Shown one piece after another: positions 24,719 to 33,612 of a DNA stretch of 64,000 bases. The position numbers and the translations under genes were made by a program. The stretch's first letter is position 1, and every line of letters begins with the position of its first letter. The stretch is from UBA3700 sp002372775 (GTDB lineage Bacteria; Bacillota; Clostridia; Christensenellales; UBA3700): contig CAMOIC010000001.1 in NCBI GenBank assembly GCA_946615965.1, positions 69,758 to 133,757 on the forward strand, written 5' to 3'. The notes beneath the pieces are model-generated. The model ran no database searches. It was not told the DNA's origin and was given only the letters and a program-made list of their open reading frames with translations.

Positions 24719-26893
24719 TTACTTACCATTCGCTCTCTTAACTTCACGAACGCCTTTAATCTGTTCAAGTTTTTGCATTAAACTCTTAATTTCGCCAGTA
24801 GAAGAAACTTCAACAGAAAGTTTAGCAATAGCAGTAGTATTATCTATCTTCTTAGCATCCAATGTAACCATTGGTACTTTCATATTTGCAATAAGCATAG
24901 CAATATCCGCAACAAATCCAGCTCTTTCATCAGCAACAATTTCAACAAATACTTCGTATTTGCCAGTTACTACCTCTGGCCATTCTGCAGATACAATTCT
25001 CTCTGGTTCTAAAGAAGCTACGTTTGGACAATTCTTTCTATGAATAATAACACCTCTAGTTCTTGAGATATATCCAACAATCTCATCGCCTGGAAGCGCT
25101 GTACAACATTGAGAGAACTTAACTTTCATTCCACCCATTCCATTGATTAAGATACCGCTATCTCCATTAGAAGATTTAGCTGGAATCTTTGCCATAACTT
25201 GCTCAATAGAAACATTTCCTTTATTAACTTCTTCGTTTTTAATTTCTATTAACTTATTAGCAAGAGAATATGCAGATAACTCGCCACATCCGATTGATGC
25301 ACAAATATCATCAATTGAAGCAGCCTTATAGTTGTTCTTAATATAATCATTCCATGCAGGAATCTTAACAAGTTCGTTAAAGTCATATCCTTTTTGTCTA
25401 ACAACTTTTTCGAATGTATCTCTACCAATCTTAACATTCTCTTCGCGATTAACTTTCTTGAAGAATGCTTTAATCTTAGATTTCGCAGCAGGAGTAATTG
25501 CAATATTCAACCAATCTCTAGATGGACCTTTTGATGTATTTGAAGTTATGACTTCAACAACATCACCATTTCCAAGTTTTGTAGAAATTGGAACCATTTT
25601 ATTATTAATCTTTATACCAACGCAATGATGTCCAACTTGAGTATGAACAAGATATGCAAAGTCGATACCTGTAGATCCGTTAGGAAGATTAAATACGTCG
25701 CCTCTTGGAGTAAATACGAAAACTTGATCTGAATATAAGTCAATTTTAACATTGTCCAAATATTCTTTAGAGTTCATGCCTTCATTTTGAAGCTCCATAA
25801 CGCCTCTAATCCAAGCTAGTTTTTGATCATCGATTGATTGCGTTGAATTAGTATTTCCTTGCTTATATTTCCAGTGCGCAGCAATACCGTATTCGGCGAT
25901 TTGATGCATTTCATGTGTTCTAATTTGAATTTCAAATGGAGAACCATATGGAGGCGCAATAACAGTAGTATGTAATGATTGATACATATTTGCCTTAGGA
26001 ACCGAAATATAATCCTTAAAACGTCCAGGAAGTGGTTTCCACTTGTTATGGATAGCACCTAAAACTGCATAACAATCCTTTACTGAATCCACAATAATAC
26101 GAAGCGCAATTAAATCGTAAATCTCTTCAAAAGATTTACCTTTCTTTAATTTTCTATAGATACTATAGAAATGCTTTGGACGACCATTTACATCGCCAGC
26201 AATTCCTATCTCTTTCAAGAGAGCTTTAATTTCTACAGTAATACTATCTACGAATTTTTGTCTCTCACTCTTAGATTGAGCTACCTTTTCTGCAATATAG
26301 AAATAATCTTCTGGATATAAATATCTTAGACATAAATCTTCTAGTTCACCCTTAATCGGAGCGATACCTAATCTAGAAGCGATTGGCGCATAAATCTCAA
26401 GTGTTTCTTGAGCAATTCTCTTTTGAGAATCGGCATCCTTGAACGCCAAAGTTCTCATATTATTTAATCTATCTGCCAGTTTAATGATAATAACTCTTAT
26501 ATCATTAGACATTGCCAAGAACATTCTTCTTAAATTCTCAGCTTGAGCTTCTTCTCTTGATTTAAAGTTGAATTTTGAAAGTTTTGTAACACCTTGAACA
26601 AGTAAGAATACTTCGTTACCAAATTCCTCAACAACATTATCTGCAGTTACTTCTGTATCTTCGATAACATCATGCAATAAAGCAGCAATAACAGTATCTG
26701 CGTCCATTCCTAAATCTACTAGAATTTCAGCAACTGAAAGTGGATGAATAATATAATCTTCACCAGATTGACGCTTTTGTCCTCTATGCGCAGACTTAGC
26801 AAAGAAGTAAGCCTTTTCAATCTTACTTGCATTGTTTTCTATATAAGCATCTCTTACTTTCAATAAGAAAGAACTTTCAACGTCTTGATCCAA
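24719..26893 (-). CDS. relA: Bifunctional (p)ppGpp synthetase/hydrolase
   Basis: Makes and degrades the stringent-response alarmone. HD hydrolase domain intact (H36, H50, H74-D75 in LLHDVIEDT), synthetase domain with KKGKSFEEIYDLIALRIIV, TGS domain (VFVFTPRGDVFNLPNGST) and a C-terminal ACT domain. 724 residues, the size of Bacillus RelA (Rel). The start codon is TTG, six bases after GGAG; no ATG fits better. It begins one base after the recJ stop. Confidence 0.95.
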   Translation of the reverse strand: MDQDVESSFLLKVRDAYIENNASKIEKAYFFAKSAHRGQKRQSGEDYIIHPLSVAEILVDLGMDADTVIAALLHDVIEDTEVTADNVVEEFGNEVFLLVQGVTKLSKFNFKSREEAQAENLRRMFLAMSNDIRVIIIKLADRLNNMRTLAFKDADSQKRIAQETLEIYAPIASRLGIAPIKGELEDLCLRYLYPEDYFYIAEKVAQSKSERQKFVDSITVEIKALLKEIGIAGDVNGRPKHFYSIYRKLKKGKSFEEIYDLIALRIIVDSVKDCYAVLGAIHNKWKPLPGRFKDYISVPKANMYQSLHTTVIAPPYGSPFEIQIRTHEMHQIAEYGIAAHWKYKQGNTNSTQSIDDQKLAWIRGVMELQNEGMNSKEYLDNVKIDLYSDQVFVFTPRGDVFNLPNGSTGIDFAYLVHTQVGHHCVGIKINNKMVPISTKLGNGDVVEVITSNTSKGPSRDWLNIAITPAAKSKIKAFFKKVNREENVKIGRDTFEKVVRQKGYDFNELVKIPAWNDYIKNNYKAASIDDICASIGCGELSAYSLANKLIEIKNEEVNKGNVSIEQVMAKIPAKSSNGDSGILINGMGGMKVKFSQCCTALPGDEIVGYISRTRGVIIHRKNCPNVASLEPERIVSAEWPEVVTGKYEVFVEIVADERAGFVADIAMLIANMKVPMVTLDAKKIDNTTAIAKLSVEVSSTGEIKSLMQKLEQIKGVREVKRANGK

Positions 26894-26894
26894 C

Positions 26895-29198
26895 TTAAGC
26901 TCCTACTATGTTTTTATATAAGTTGCTGTTTTGAATTGGGTTTTTCTTAGATTTATCTATTTTAAATAGATTGTCCTTGTAAACAACTATTCCTAAATCC
27001 ATGAAAATACTTAACGCAACTACAAAATAATTATAGTTTACATTCAACTTTTTTTCAATATCCACATACAAACTATAAACGTCTGCAAACGCCCCATATT
27101 GCATAGATTTACCCATCTCCATGAAGATTTGACCAAGCGTTTTATAATCAGGCAAATACTCTTTTAAAACCTTGTAAGCATTTTCTGAATTTACATAATA
27201 AACATTGCAATCTTTGTTTAGTTTTAAAATATCTATAAAGCCTAAAGATAAAGGCCTATCTAAAAATACTAAATTCTTATATTTATCTAAGTTTGCTTCT
27301 TCGTTTAAATTGAAATATACCGCATTATTTGGAGCAGCAAAATCCATATAAAAAGCGTTATAAATAATCTCTTTATTACACTTTTTCTTAAACTCTTGAA
27401 TTGTCTTGTTTGAATAAGCAATAAAAGCTGTCGAATAATCGTTATCTTTTATTAAAGATAATGCTTCGTCCAAAGCTATTTGCTTTGGCTTAAATATACT
27501 CTTATCTTCGTACTTTATTGTTGATAAGAAATTATCTAAATAACCATCTACAAAATCTATAAAATGAACATGCTTTATAATAGCTTGTGCAGATTCCATA
27601 TTATTGTAGATATTGTATGCCAAATTAAAAGTAATTAACTTATTAAGCGAATTATTTAAAAGTGGCAATTTATCTGCCATATTAAAACCTATCATTTGGA
27701 ATGTTCTGTTCTTAAAGATAATATGAGGAGAACCAGGTTTCATTCTAGTAAATTTCAAATTTTGAATTTCACTACCAAATACAGGCTTCTTATTTCCTTC
27801 ACCATATGGTTGTAGAAGTTCTAATTCTTTTACAACTTTTAACAAATTAGATATTTCATGGAAATCAAAATATTCATTAATATCTTTCAAAAAGACTTCA
27901 TTTGGATAAGTTTTCTTGCAATAACTATTAATAATATCTTTAAATTCTTCTAGATCAGATTTATTCAAAGTTAAACCACAAGCTTGAGGGTGACCGCCAA
28001 ATCGCTCCAATATATCCTTTGCTTGAGAAACACACTCAAATATATTAACTCCAGGCAAAGAACGTCCTGAGCCCTTTATTTTGTCCCCATTTTGAGTAAA
28101 TAATATTACTGGGTGATTATATTCTTGAACAACAGACGCCGCAACAATACCTAAAACGCCTTCATCCCAATCCTTACCAGATAATACAATTATTGGATAT
28201 TTATCAAAATCATAACCAGATAAACTATCTTTAACATCCTCGGCCAATTTCTTAGTCATCATTTGACGCTTTATGTTTACCTCGTTTATTTCCTCTATTA
28301 GCGTAGATAATACAAAATCATCCTTATCTACAAACAAGTCTATAAGCTTATTAGTATTTTCAAGTCTTCCTACTGCATTAATTCTAGGAGCTAATTTAAA
28401 AGCAATTTCAGTAGATGTAATCTTCTCATTAGTAAATGACTTAATTAACAAATCTAAGCCCTTTCTTGAACGTTTGTTAATATACTCTAATCCCTTTTTA
28501 ACAATTACTCTATTATCTCCAACAAGAGGAACGACATCCGCTACTGTTGCAATTGCTGCTATATCATAATATTTAAGACTTTCTTCAAGCGAAGTTAATC
28601 CTTCAATAAGTCTTAATACGACTCCAGCGCCGCATAAATTCTCAAATTGGCCATCTTTAGATAAGTGAGGATTAAATATTGGACAATCAGGTAAAGTCTC
28701 AGGAATTGAATGGTGATCTGTTACTACAATATCAAAGCCAAGGGCTTCGTATACGTAATTAACCTCTTCCACGCTTGATATTCCGCAATCTACTGTAATT
28801 ATCAAGTCTGGATTAAATTCTTCTGTAATCTCTTCTAAAGCCTCTATATTTAAGCCATAGCCATCTTGTCTTCTATCTGGAATAAAATAATCTACATCAA
28901 CACCTTTTGATGTTAAGAACTCATAAAGCATTGCTGTTGAGCATACGCCATCGCAGTCGTAATCGCCATAGATAACCACCTTCTCTTTATTATCTATTGC
29001 TTGTTGAACCCTATCTTTAACTGCTAAATATCCTGGATAATCATTAACGTTTGTAAGCGAGTCTAAAGAAGGATGTAAGAAATCCTTACATTCTTCCACT
29101 GTTTTAAGACCACTGTTAATTAAGCATTTAGCAGTGATTCTTTCGATATTAAGTTCATTCATGAACTTTTCAATTAAACTCTCATCAAACTCTGGCAT
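26895..29198 (-). CDS. recJ: Single-stranded-DNA-specific exonuclease RecJ
   Basis: 5'-3' exonuclease of recombination and mismatch repair. DHH superfamily motifs: GDYDCDGV (D79, D81, D83), DCGISS near 137 and TDHHSIP (161-163); then a DHHA1 domain with ERFGGHPQACGLT and an OB-fold (LQPYGEGNKKPVF). 767 residues, with a C-terminal extension typical of Firmicutes. The ATG has no Shine-Dalgarno: a terminator-like hairpin ends ten bases before it. Confidence 0.94.
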   Translation of the reverse strand: MPEFDESLIEKFMNELNIERITAKCLINSGLKTVEECKDFLHPSLDSLTNVNDYPGYLAVKDRVQQAIDNKEKVVIYGDYDCDGVCSTAMLYEFLTSKGVDVDYFIPDRRQDGYGLNIEALEEITEEFNPDLIITVDCGISSVEEVNYVYEALGFDIVVTDHHSIPETLPDCPIFNPHLSKDGQFENLCGAGVVLRLIEGLTSLEESLKYYDIAAIATVADVVPLVGDNRVIVKKGLEYINKRSRKGLDLLIKSFTNEKITSTEIAFKLAPRINAVGRLENTNKLIDLFVDKDDFVLSTLIEEINEVNIKRQMMTKKLAEDVKDSLSGYDFDKYPIIVLSGKDWDEGVLGIVAASVVQEYNHPVILFTQNGDKIKGSGRSLPGVNIFECVSQAKDILERFGGHPQACGLTLNKSDLEEFKDIINSYCKKTYPNEVFLKDINEYFDFHEISNLLKVVKELELLQPYGEGNKKPVFGSEIQNLKFTRMKPGSPHIIFKNRTFQMIGFNMADKLPLLNNSLNKLITFNLAYNIYNNMESAQAIIKHVHFIDFVDGYLDNFLSTIKYEDKSIFKPKQIALDEALSLIKDNDYSTAFIAYSNKTIQEFKKKCNKEIIYNAFYMDFAAPNNAVYFNLNEEANLDKYKNLVFLDRPLSLGFIDILKLNKDCNVYYVNSENAYKVLKEYLPDYKTLGQIFMEMGKSMQYGAFADVYSLYVDIEKKLNVNYNYFVVALSIFMDLGIVVYKDNLFKIDKSKKNPIQNSNLYKNIVGA

Positions 29199-29208
29199 AT
29201 ATTAATAA

Positions 29209-29231
29209 GGGCTGCATTTCTTTTGCAGCCC
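29209..29231 (-). terminator. Hairpin between secF and recJ, abutting the recJ start
   Basis: GGGCTGCA/TGCAGCCC perfect 8-base stem, seven-base loop. It follows the secF stop by 14 bases, but the downstream tract (TTATTAAT) is poor in T and leads straight into the recJ ATG. It could terminate partially, protect secDF mRNA, or set recJ level. Confidence 0.65.
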
Positions 29232-29245
29232 CTGATTGGTTTTTA

Positions 29246-30418
29246 TTATTGTTTAGCTCCTGCGTATTTAGGTTTGCTTGTTTGTTCTTTTGCTTTGTTC
29301 TTCTTTTCTTCTTTATGCTTTGTCCATGCTTGAGATAGAACATAGTATAAAGATGGAGCGATGAACATAGATGAATAGAAACCTGCTAATAAACCAAATA
29401 CAACTGGTAAAGCAAATTCATTTACTGTAGCTGATCCGAAGATTGCAAATAATACGATAGTAACCATTGTTGTTAAAGTAGAATTTACAGATCTTGTGAA
29501 TGTTTGTTTTACAGAAGCATCAATTAAACCAGCTTCATCAAACTTAGGTCCAAGCTTCTTAGCATTCTTAATATTTTCTCTTAATCTATCAAATACAACG
29601 ATTGTATTGTTGATTGAGTAAGCTACGATTGTAATAATTGCAGCTACGAATGAGCTATTTACTTGGATATGGAAGATAATTGTTAATGCTACTAATATTG
29701 CAACGTCGTGTGCTAATGCGACAACTGCAGCAATACCGCTCCAAATTTGGAATCTAACAATGATATATACAAGAATAATTGCTAATGATACTGCTAAACA
29801 AATTAATGCTGTTTTGATTAATTCAGCAGATGCTGTAGCACCGATATTTGATGTTGAAATCATATCTTCAACATTATCTATGTCAACATTCTTATATTGA
29901 TCTGTTGTCATTAAAGCTTTAACAATATATTCCTTGATAAGATTGTTTCTATATGTAGATAAAGTATTATCTTCATCGTATGTCTTAGAAACGTTATCAT
30001 ACTTAAATACGATTGCATAATCAGCATCCTTACCTGATGTTTGAGTATAAGTAACCTTTGCTGTAGCTGCATTTGCAGGAACATCTAAAGTTTTATTGTA
30101 CCTATCCTTATATTCATCAGTCTTTGCATATGCTGATACTTTTTCACCAATTTCAGAATTCTCAATAGCTTCCTTAATTAGTTTTTCATATGAATTATAT
30201 GTATCACTTGTTAATACTTCATTTCCTAGTGTTACTGTAACTAAAGATCCACCGGCAAAGTCGATACCGATATTCATACCCTTATTTACATCTTTATAAA
30301 CACCAGCAAAGATACCAAACATAATAGCTGCAAGAAGAACAACTGCAAGTGGAGCTATAATCCAATACTTAATGTTCTTAGAAATCTTGAAATTAATATT
30401 CTTTAACTTCTCTAACAT
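29246..30418 (-). CDS. secF: Protein translocase subunit SecF
   Basis: Membrane partner of SecD that uses ion gradients to help pull secreted proteins across. Six hydrophobic segments, the GIDFAGGSLVTV motif at about residues 51-62 and the C-terminal FTRSVNSTLTTMVTIVLFAIFG block. 390 residues, somewhat longer than SecF of E. coli (323) because of the extracytoplasmic loop. A GGAGGG site lies in the 1-base-spaced junction after secD. Confidence 0.95.
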   Translation of the reverse strand: MLEKLKNINFKISKNIKYWIIAPLAVVLLAAIMFGIFAGVYKDVNKGMNIGIDFAGGSLVTVTLGNEVLTSDTYNSYEKLIKEAIENSEIGEKVSAYAKTDEYKDRYNKTLDVPANAATAKVTYTQTSGKDADYAIVFKYDNVSKTYDEDNTLSTYRNNLIKEYIVKALMTTDQYKNVDIDNVEDMISTSNIGATASAELIKTALICLAVSLAIILVYIIVRFQIWSGIAAVVALAHDVAILVALTIIFHIQVNSSFVAAIITIVAYSINNTIVVFDRLRENIKNAKKLGPKFDEAGLIDASVKQTFTRSVNSTLTTMVTIVLFAIFGSATVNEFALPVVFGLLAGFYSSMFIAPSLYYVLSQAWTKHKEEKKNKAKEQTSKPKYAGAKQ

Positions 30419-30419
30419 A

Positions 30420-31829
30420 TTAGTTACCCTCCTTTACAGTTTCTGCTTGAACATCTACAACTGGGCCTTCCTCTGAACCAGGATTTTCCTCAGCCATAGC
30501 CTTAGCATCTCTCTTTAAACCATACCAGTTTGCATTTTCTTCTCTTGTGAATGATAGGATGCAAGCTAATACTAATCTTGTCATTAATAATGATGATAGA
30601 AGAGATAAGATGATACCGATAAGTAATGTAATACCGAAGCTCTTTAGAGTAGATGTACCTAAAATAATAAGTACAGCAGCACCGATAATTGTTGTTACGT
30701 TACCATCGACAATAGCTCCAAGTGAACGTTTGAAACCTGTTGAGTAAGCAGTAATAATCTTCTTACCTGAAGCATATTCTTCTTTAATTCTTTCGAAAAT
30801 AATTACATTAGCGTCTACAGCCATACCTATAGATAGAAGAACACCGGCAATACCTGATAGTGTTAATTGTACCCATGGGAATACAGCTAAGAAGAAAATG
30901 TATGTTAATGTGTACCACCATAAAGCAATTGATGCAGCAACACCTAATAATCTATATAAAACGATTAGGTAAGCCATGATTAGGATGATACCAACAATAC
31001 CAGCGATAACACCGGCCTTAATAGCATCAACACCTAATGTTGCTGAGATTGTACTACATTGAGACATCTTTAATGTTAATGGGAATGAACCTGCAGTAAT
31101 CTTAACTGCTAAGTTATAAGCATCTTCATATGAATAATTACCACTAATTGAACATGAACCAGTAGAAATTACTTCGTTTACCTTTGGTGCGATTAATGAT
31201 GAACCATTAATATAAATTGCTAGTTGCTTACCATTTAAAGCTTCTGTTGCTTTAGCAAAGTATTCTGTACCTTTCTTATTGAATTGTAATGCAACTACGT
31301 AATAACCTGTTGTTGAATCATATTGAACACCTGCTGCAGATACGAAATCACCTGTTAACTTTTCAGCGATCTTAACACTACCGCTTTCATCGTTTAAAGA
31401 TAAATCGTTTGTTCCATCAACATATTCCTTAAATTCAAGCTCAGCTGGATCACCGATTAACTTGAAGATTGTTTCTGGATCATCAACATCTGGAATTTCA
31501 ACACGAATTGTTTCGCCACTTACTGTAACTTGAGCTTCTGTGTAACCCTTATTGAATAATAAAGATTCCATACCAGCTCTTGTACCTTCAACAGCAGCTG
31601 CTCTTTCACTGTCTGACATCTTTTGATATGCTTCTGTTGTAGTGTCAACGTCATAAACTGCATATACACCACCGCTTAGGTCAAGACCTAAACTAATAGC
31701 TTTTGGGAATGCATTGTAATCATATTTGCCAAATTGTCCATCATCAAGAGAAACAAATGCAAATACTGTTCCTAAAACTATTAATACACATAAGATAGAC
31801 AAAATCGTTATTGATTTGTACTTTTTCAT
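30420..31829 (-). CDS. secD: Protein translocase subunit SecD
   Basis: First membrane segment at residues 5-28, LGLDLSGGVYAVYDV (D1 motif), large periplasmic P1-type domain, then five membrane segments including GIAGVLLSIGMAVDANVIIFERIKEE (D4-type motif). The frame is open 24 bases upstream, but those bases include the AGGAGG that sits nine bases before the ATG at 31829, so MKKYKS is taken as start (469 residues). Heads the secD-secF-recJ-relA run with its own promoter. Confidence 0.95.
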   Translation of the reverse strand: MKKYKSITILSILCVLIVLGTVFAFVSLDDGQFGKYDYNAFPKAISLGLDLSGGVYAVYDVDTTTEAYQKMSDSERAAAVEGTRAGMESLLFNKGYTEAQVTVSGETIRVEIPDVDDPETIFKLIGDPAELEFKEYVDGTNDLSLNDESGSVKIAEKLTGDFVSAAGVQYDSTTGYYVVALQFNKKGTEYFAKATEALNGKQLAIYINGSSLIAPKVNEVISTGSCSISGNYSYEDAYNLAVKITAGSFPLTLKMSQCSTISATLGVDAIKAGVIAGIVGIILIMAYLIVLYRLLGVAASIALWWYTLTYIFFLAVFPWVQLTLSGIAGVLLSIGMAVDANVIIFERIKEEYASGKKIITAYSTGFKRSLGAIVDGNVTTIIGAAVLIILGTSTLKSFGITLLIGIILSLLSSLLMTRLVLACILSFTREENANWYGLKRDAKAMAEENPGSEEGPVVDVQAETVKEGN

Positions 31830-31880
31830 CTTATTGTGCCTCCTATTTTGCAAAATATTTTATTTATAAATAATAAATAT

Positions 31881-31910
31881 ATTATATATATTAGACTATA
31901 TTAAAGTCAA
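31881..31910 (-). promoter_or_regulatory. Promoter for secD-secF
   Basis: TTGACT (complement of 31905-31910), 18-base spacer, TATAAT (complement of 31881-31886), about 45 bases before the ribosome-binding site of secD. Confidence 0.7.
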
Positions 31911-31930
31911 TAATATAAATTTTTAATTTT

Positions 31931-33295
31931 TTACGCTTCTGGCGCGCCCTCAATTGCTTGAATTGCTAAAGATAAATCCATTCTCTTCTTTTCTAAAGCA
32001 CATGTTATATCATATGGCGTATTCATAGAACCTGCAAAGTTAATATTGTTTGCACAACAACCGCCTGAGCAGTAGTACTTTGCTGGACAATCTTGACAAG
32101 CTGGCTTTTGTGTTACGATATTCTTTGCGAACTTTTCACTAACACTTAAGTCTAGAGACTTATCAAAAACATTTCCCATATAATATTCTTTATTTTCAGC
32201 AAATTGGTGACATGGGAATACATCGCCTGTAGGTGTTACAGCAAGGTATTCACAACCAGATCCACAACCTGTCAATCTCTTAACAACACATGGTCCAAGT
32301 TCTATATCTATCATGAAATGGAAGAAATTAAACCACTTATCTTTTGTCTTTCTTCTATCTAGATAGATTTCAGCAAGCTTTTCGTACTCTTTTAAGATTT
32401 GAGGAACCATTTCCTTCGTAATCTTTAAATCAGGAATATCTGTAACTACTGGTTCCATTGAAATTTGATCAAATCCAGCATCATTTAAGAACTCAACATC
32501 TTTTGCAAAATCCAAGTTCTTAGCTGTATATGTTCCTCTTACGTAGTACTCTTTTCCATTACGAGCTTCTTTCATCTTTTGAGCATTTCTTAAAATGACA
32601 TCAAAAGCACTCTTTCCACTAACCGTTTTTCTAACAGCATCGTTGATATCTTTTCTACCATCGATACTTAAAACGACGTTAGTCATGTTATCATTTAACC
32701 ACTTGATTTTATCATCAGATAAAAGCACGCAGTTTGTTGTCATAGTAAATGAGAACTTCTTTCTTGTTTCCCCTTCAATTGATCTTGCGTATTCAACAAT
32801 TTGTTTTACAACATCAAAATTCATCAAAGGTTCTCCACCAAAGAAGTCAACCTCTAAGTTCTCTCTATGTCCAGAATACTTAACCAAATAATCGATCGCA
32901 TTTTTACCAACTTCAAAAGACATATGTGCTCTTGATCTTGTATGGTATGTACCCTCATCTGCAAAACAGTATCTGCACTTTAAATTACAATCATGGCAGA
33001 TATGTAAACAAAGAGCTTTAATTTCGCCGATTCTTTTTGATTTTGTGAAAACTGTACATGGAGAATCTAAAACACCCTCTTTAACAAGAGTGTCTAGTTC
33101 TGAATTAATCTCATCAATATCGCTTTTATTTAATGAATTTAATTGTTTTAATTGATCCTCATCAAGGTCATGTTCAAAACGATTTTTGGCAATTAAAAAA
33201 GTGGCAAAATCTACATTATGTAAACTACCACTTTCACTATCCCACATAAAATAATAAGCTCTATCGTGATAGGTAAAGCTAAAACTATGAGTCAT
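31931..33295 (-). CDS. scfB: SCIFF peptide maturase (radical SAM/SPASM thioether synthase)
   Basis: Forms Cys-Thr thioether bonds in the adjacent SCIFF peptide. Radical SAM motif C103-xxx-C107-xx-C110 (CNLKCRYC), FFGGEPLMNF next, and a C-terminal SPASM domain with many cysteines (CGSGCEYLAVTPTGDVFPC, then CQDCPAKYYCSGGCC) for auxiliary iron-sulphur clusters. The N-terminal 80 residues resemble a RiPP recognition element. 454 residues, as in CLI_3235-type maturases. It starts 14 bases after the peptide gene without a Shine-Dalgarno, which would favour more peptide than enzyme. Confidence 0.95.
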   Translation of the reverse strand: MTHSFSFTYHDRAYYFMWDSESGSLHNVDFATFLIAKNRFEHDLDEDQLKQLNSLNKSDIDEINSELDTLVKEGVLDSPCTVFTKSKRIGEIKALCLHICHDCNLKCRYCFADEGTYHTRSRAHMSFEVGKNAIDYLVKYSGHRENLEVDFFGGEPLMNFDVVKQIVEYARSIEGETRKKFSFTMTTNCVLLSDDKIKWLNDNMTNVVLSIDGRKDINDAVRKTVSGKSAFDVILRNAQKMKEARNGKEYYVRGTYTAKNLDFAKDVEFLNDAGFDQISMEPVVTDIPDLKITKEMVPQILKEYEKLAEIYLDRRKTKDKWFNFFHFMIDIELGPCVVKRLTGCGSGCEYLAVTPTGDVFPCHQFAENKEYYMGNVFDKSLDLSVSEKFAKNIVTQKPACQDCPAKYYCSGGCCANNINFAGSMNTPYDITCALEKKRMDLSLAIQAIEGAPEA

Positions 33296-33309
33296 AGAAT
33301 TCTATAAAA

Positions 33310-33486
33310 TTAAAGTAATGGCTTCTTAACTTGAGTATTTACTCTCTCGTCTTGGTGTTGGCAAGATTGATTTCCTACTGTGCAAGATGTCTTACAAGCT
33401 GATTGGCAAGATGATTTGCATTCGCCACATCCGATATTTCCTGTTTTTCTCATTCCGTTCTTAACGATTGTGTTAATATGTGTCAT
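33310..33486 (-). CDS. scfA: SCIFF ribosomal peptide precursor (six cysteines in forty-five)
   Basis: 58 residues. Cysteines at 20, 23, 27, 31, 35 and 42 with the invariant core SCQSACKTSCTVGNQSC identify the SCIFF family, found across Clostridia. The reading frame opens five codons earlier with GTG, but those codons are the GGAGG site, so the ATG at 33486 is correct. The 16 residues after the last cysteine (QHQDERVNTQVKKPLL) are a longer tail than the few residues usual in the family. The peptide's role in the cell is unknown. Confidence 0.95.
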   Translation of the reverse strand: MTHINTIVKNGMRKTGNIGCGECKSSCQSACKTSCTVGNQSCQHQDERVNTQVKKPLL

Positions 33487-33521
33487 ATATAATTCCTCCA
33501 CGTGAATTTATTTACATATAA

Positions 33522-33550
33522 ATAATATAATAAATGAAATTATATTTCAA
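33522..33550 (-). promoter_or_regulatory. Promoter for the SCIFF peptide and maturase genes
   Basis: TTGAAA (complement of 33545-33550), 17-base spacer, TATTAT (complement of 33522-33527). Each box matches consensus at five of six positions. Confidence 0.65.
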
Positions 33551-33557
33551 CCAAAAT

Positions 33558-33597
33558 ATTAGTTATAATGGCTTCTTCAAAACACCTAATAACTAAT
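33558..33597. repeat. Inverted repeat between the ABC transporter gene and the SCIFF promoter
   Basis: ATTAGTTAT (33558-33566) and ATAACTAAT (33589-33597), perfect 9-base arms around 22 bases. It may terminate the ABC gene (weak T-tract) or be an operator just upstream of the SCIFF -35. The loop holds AAGAAGCCATTA (minus strand), identical to the last codons of the SCIFF gene. Confidence 0.5.
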
Positions 33598-33612
33598 TAA
33601 TAATCAGCATTA

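Noticed and set aside
31830..31853. Longer N-terminus for SecD
   Set aside because: The extra codons are the AGGAGG site for the ATG at 31829; translating them as Arg-Arg is an artefact.
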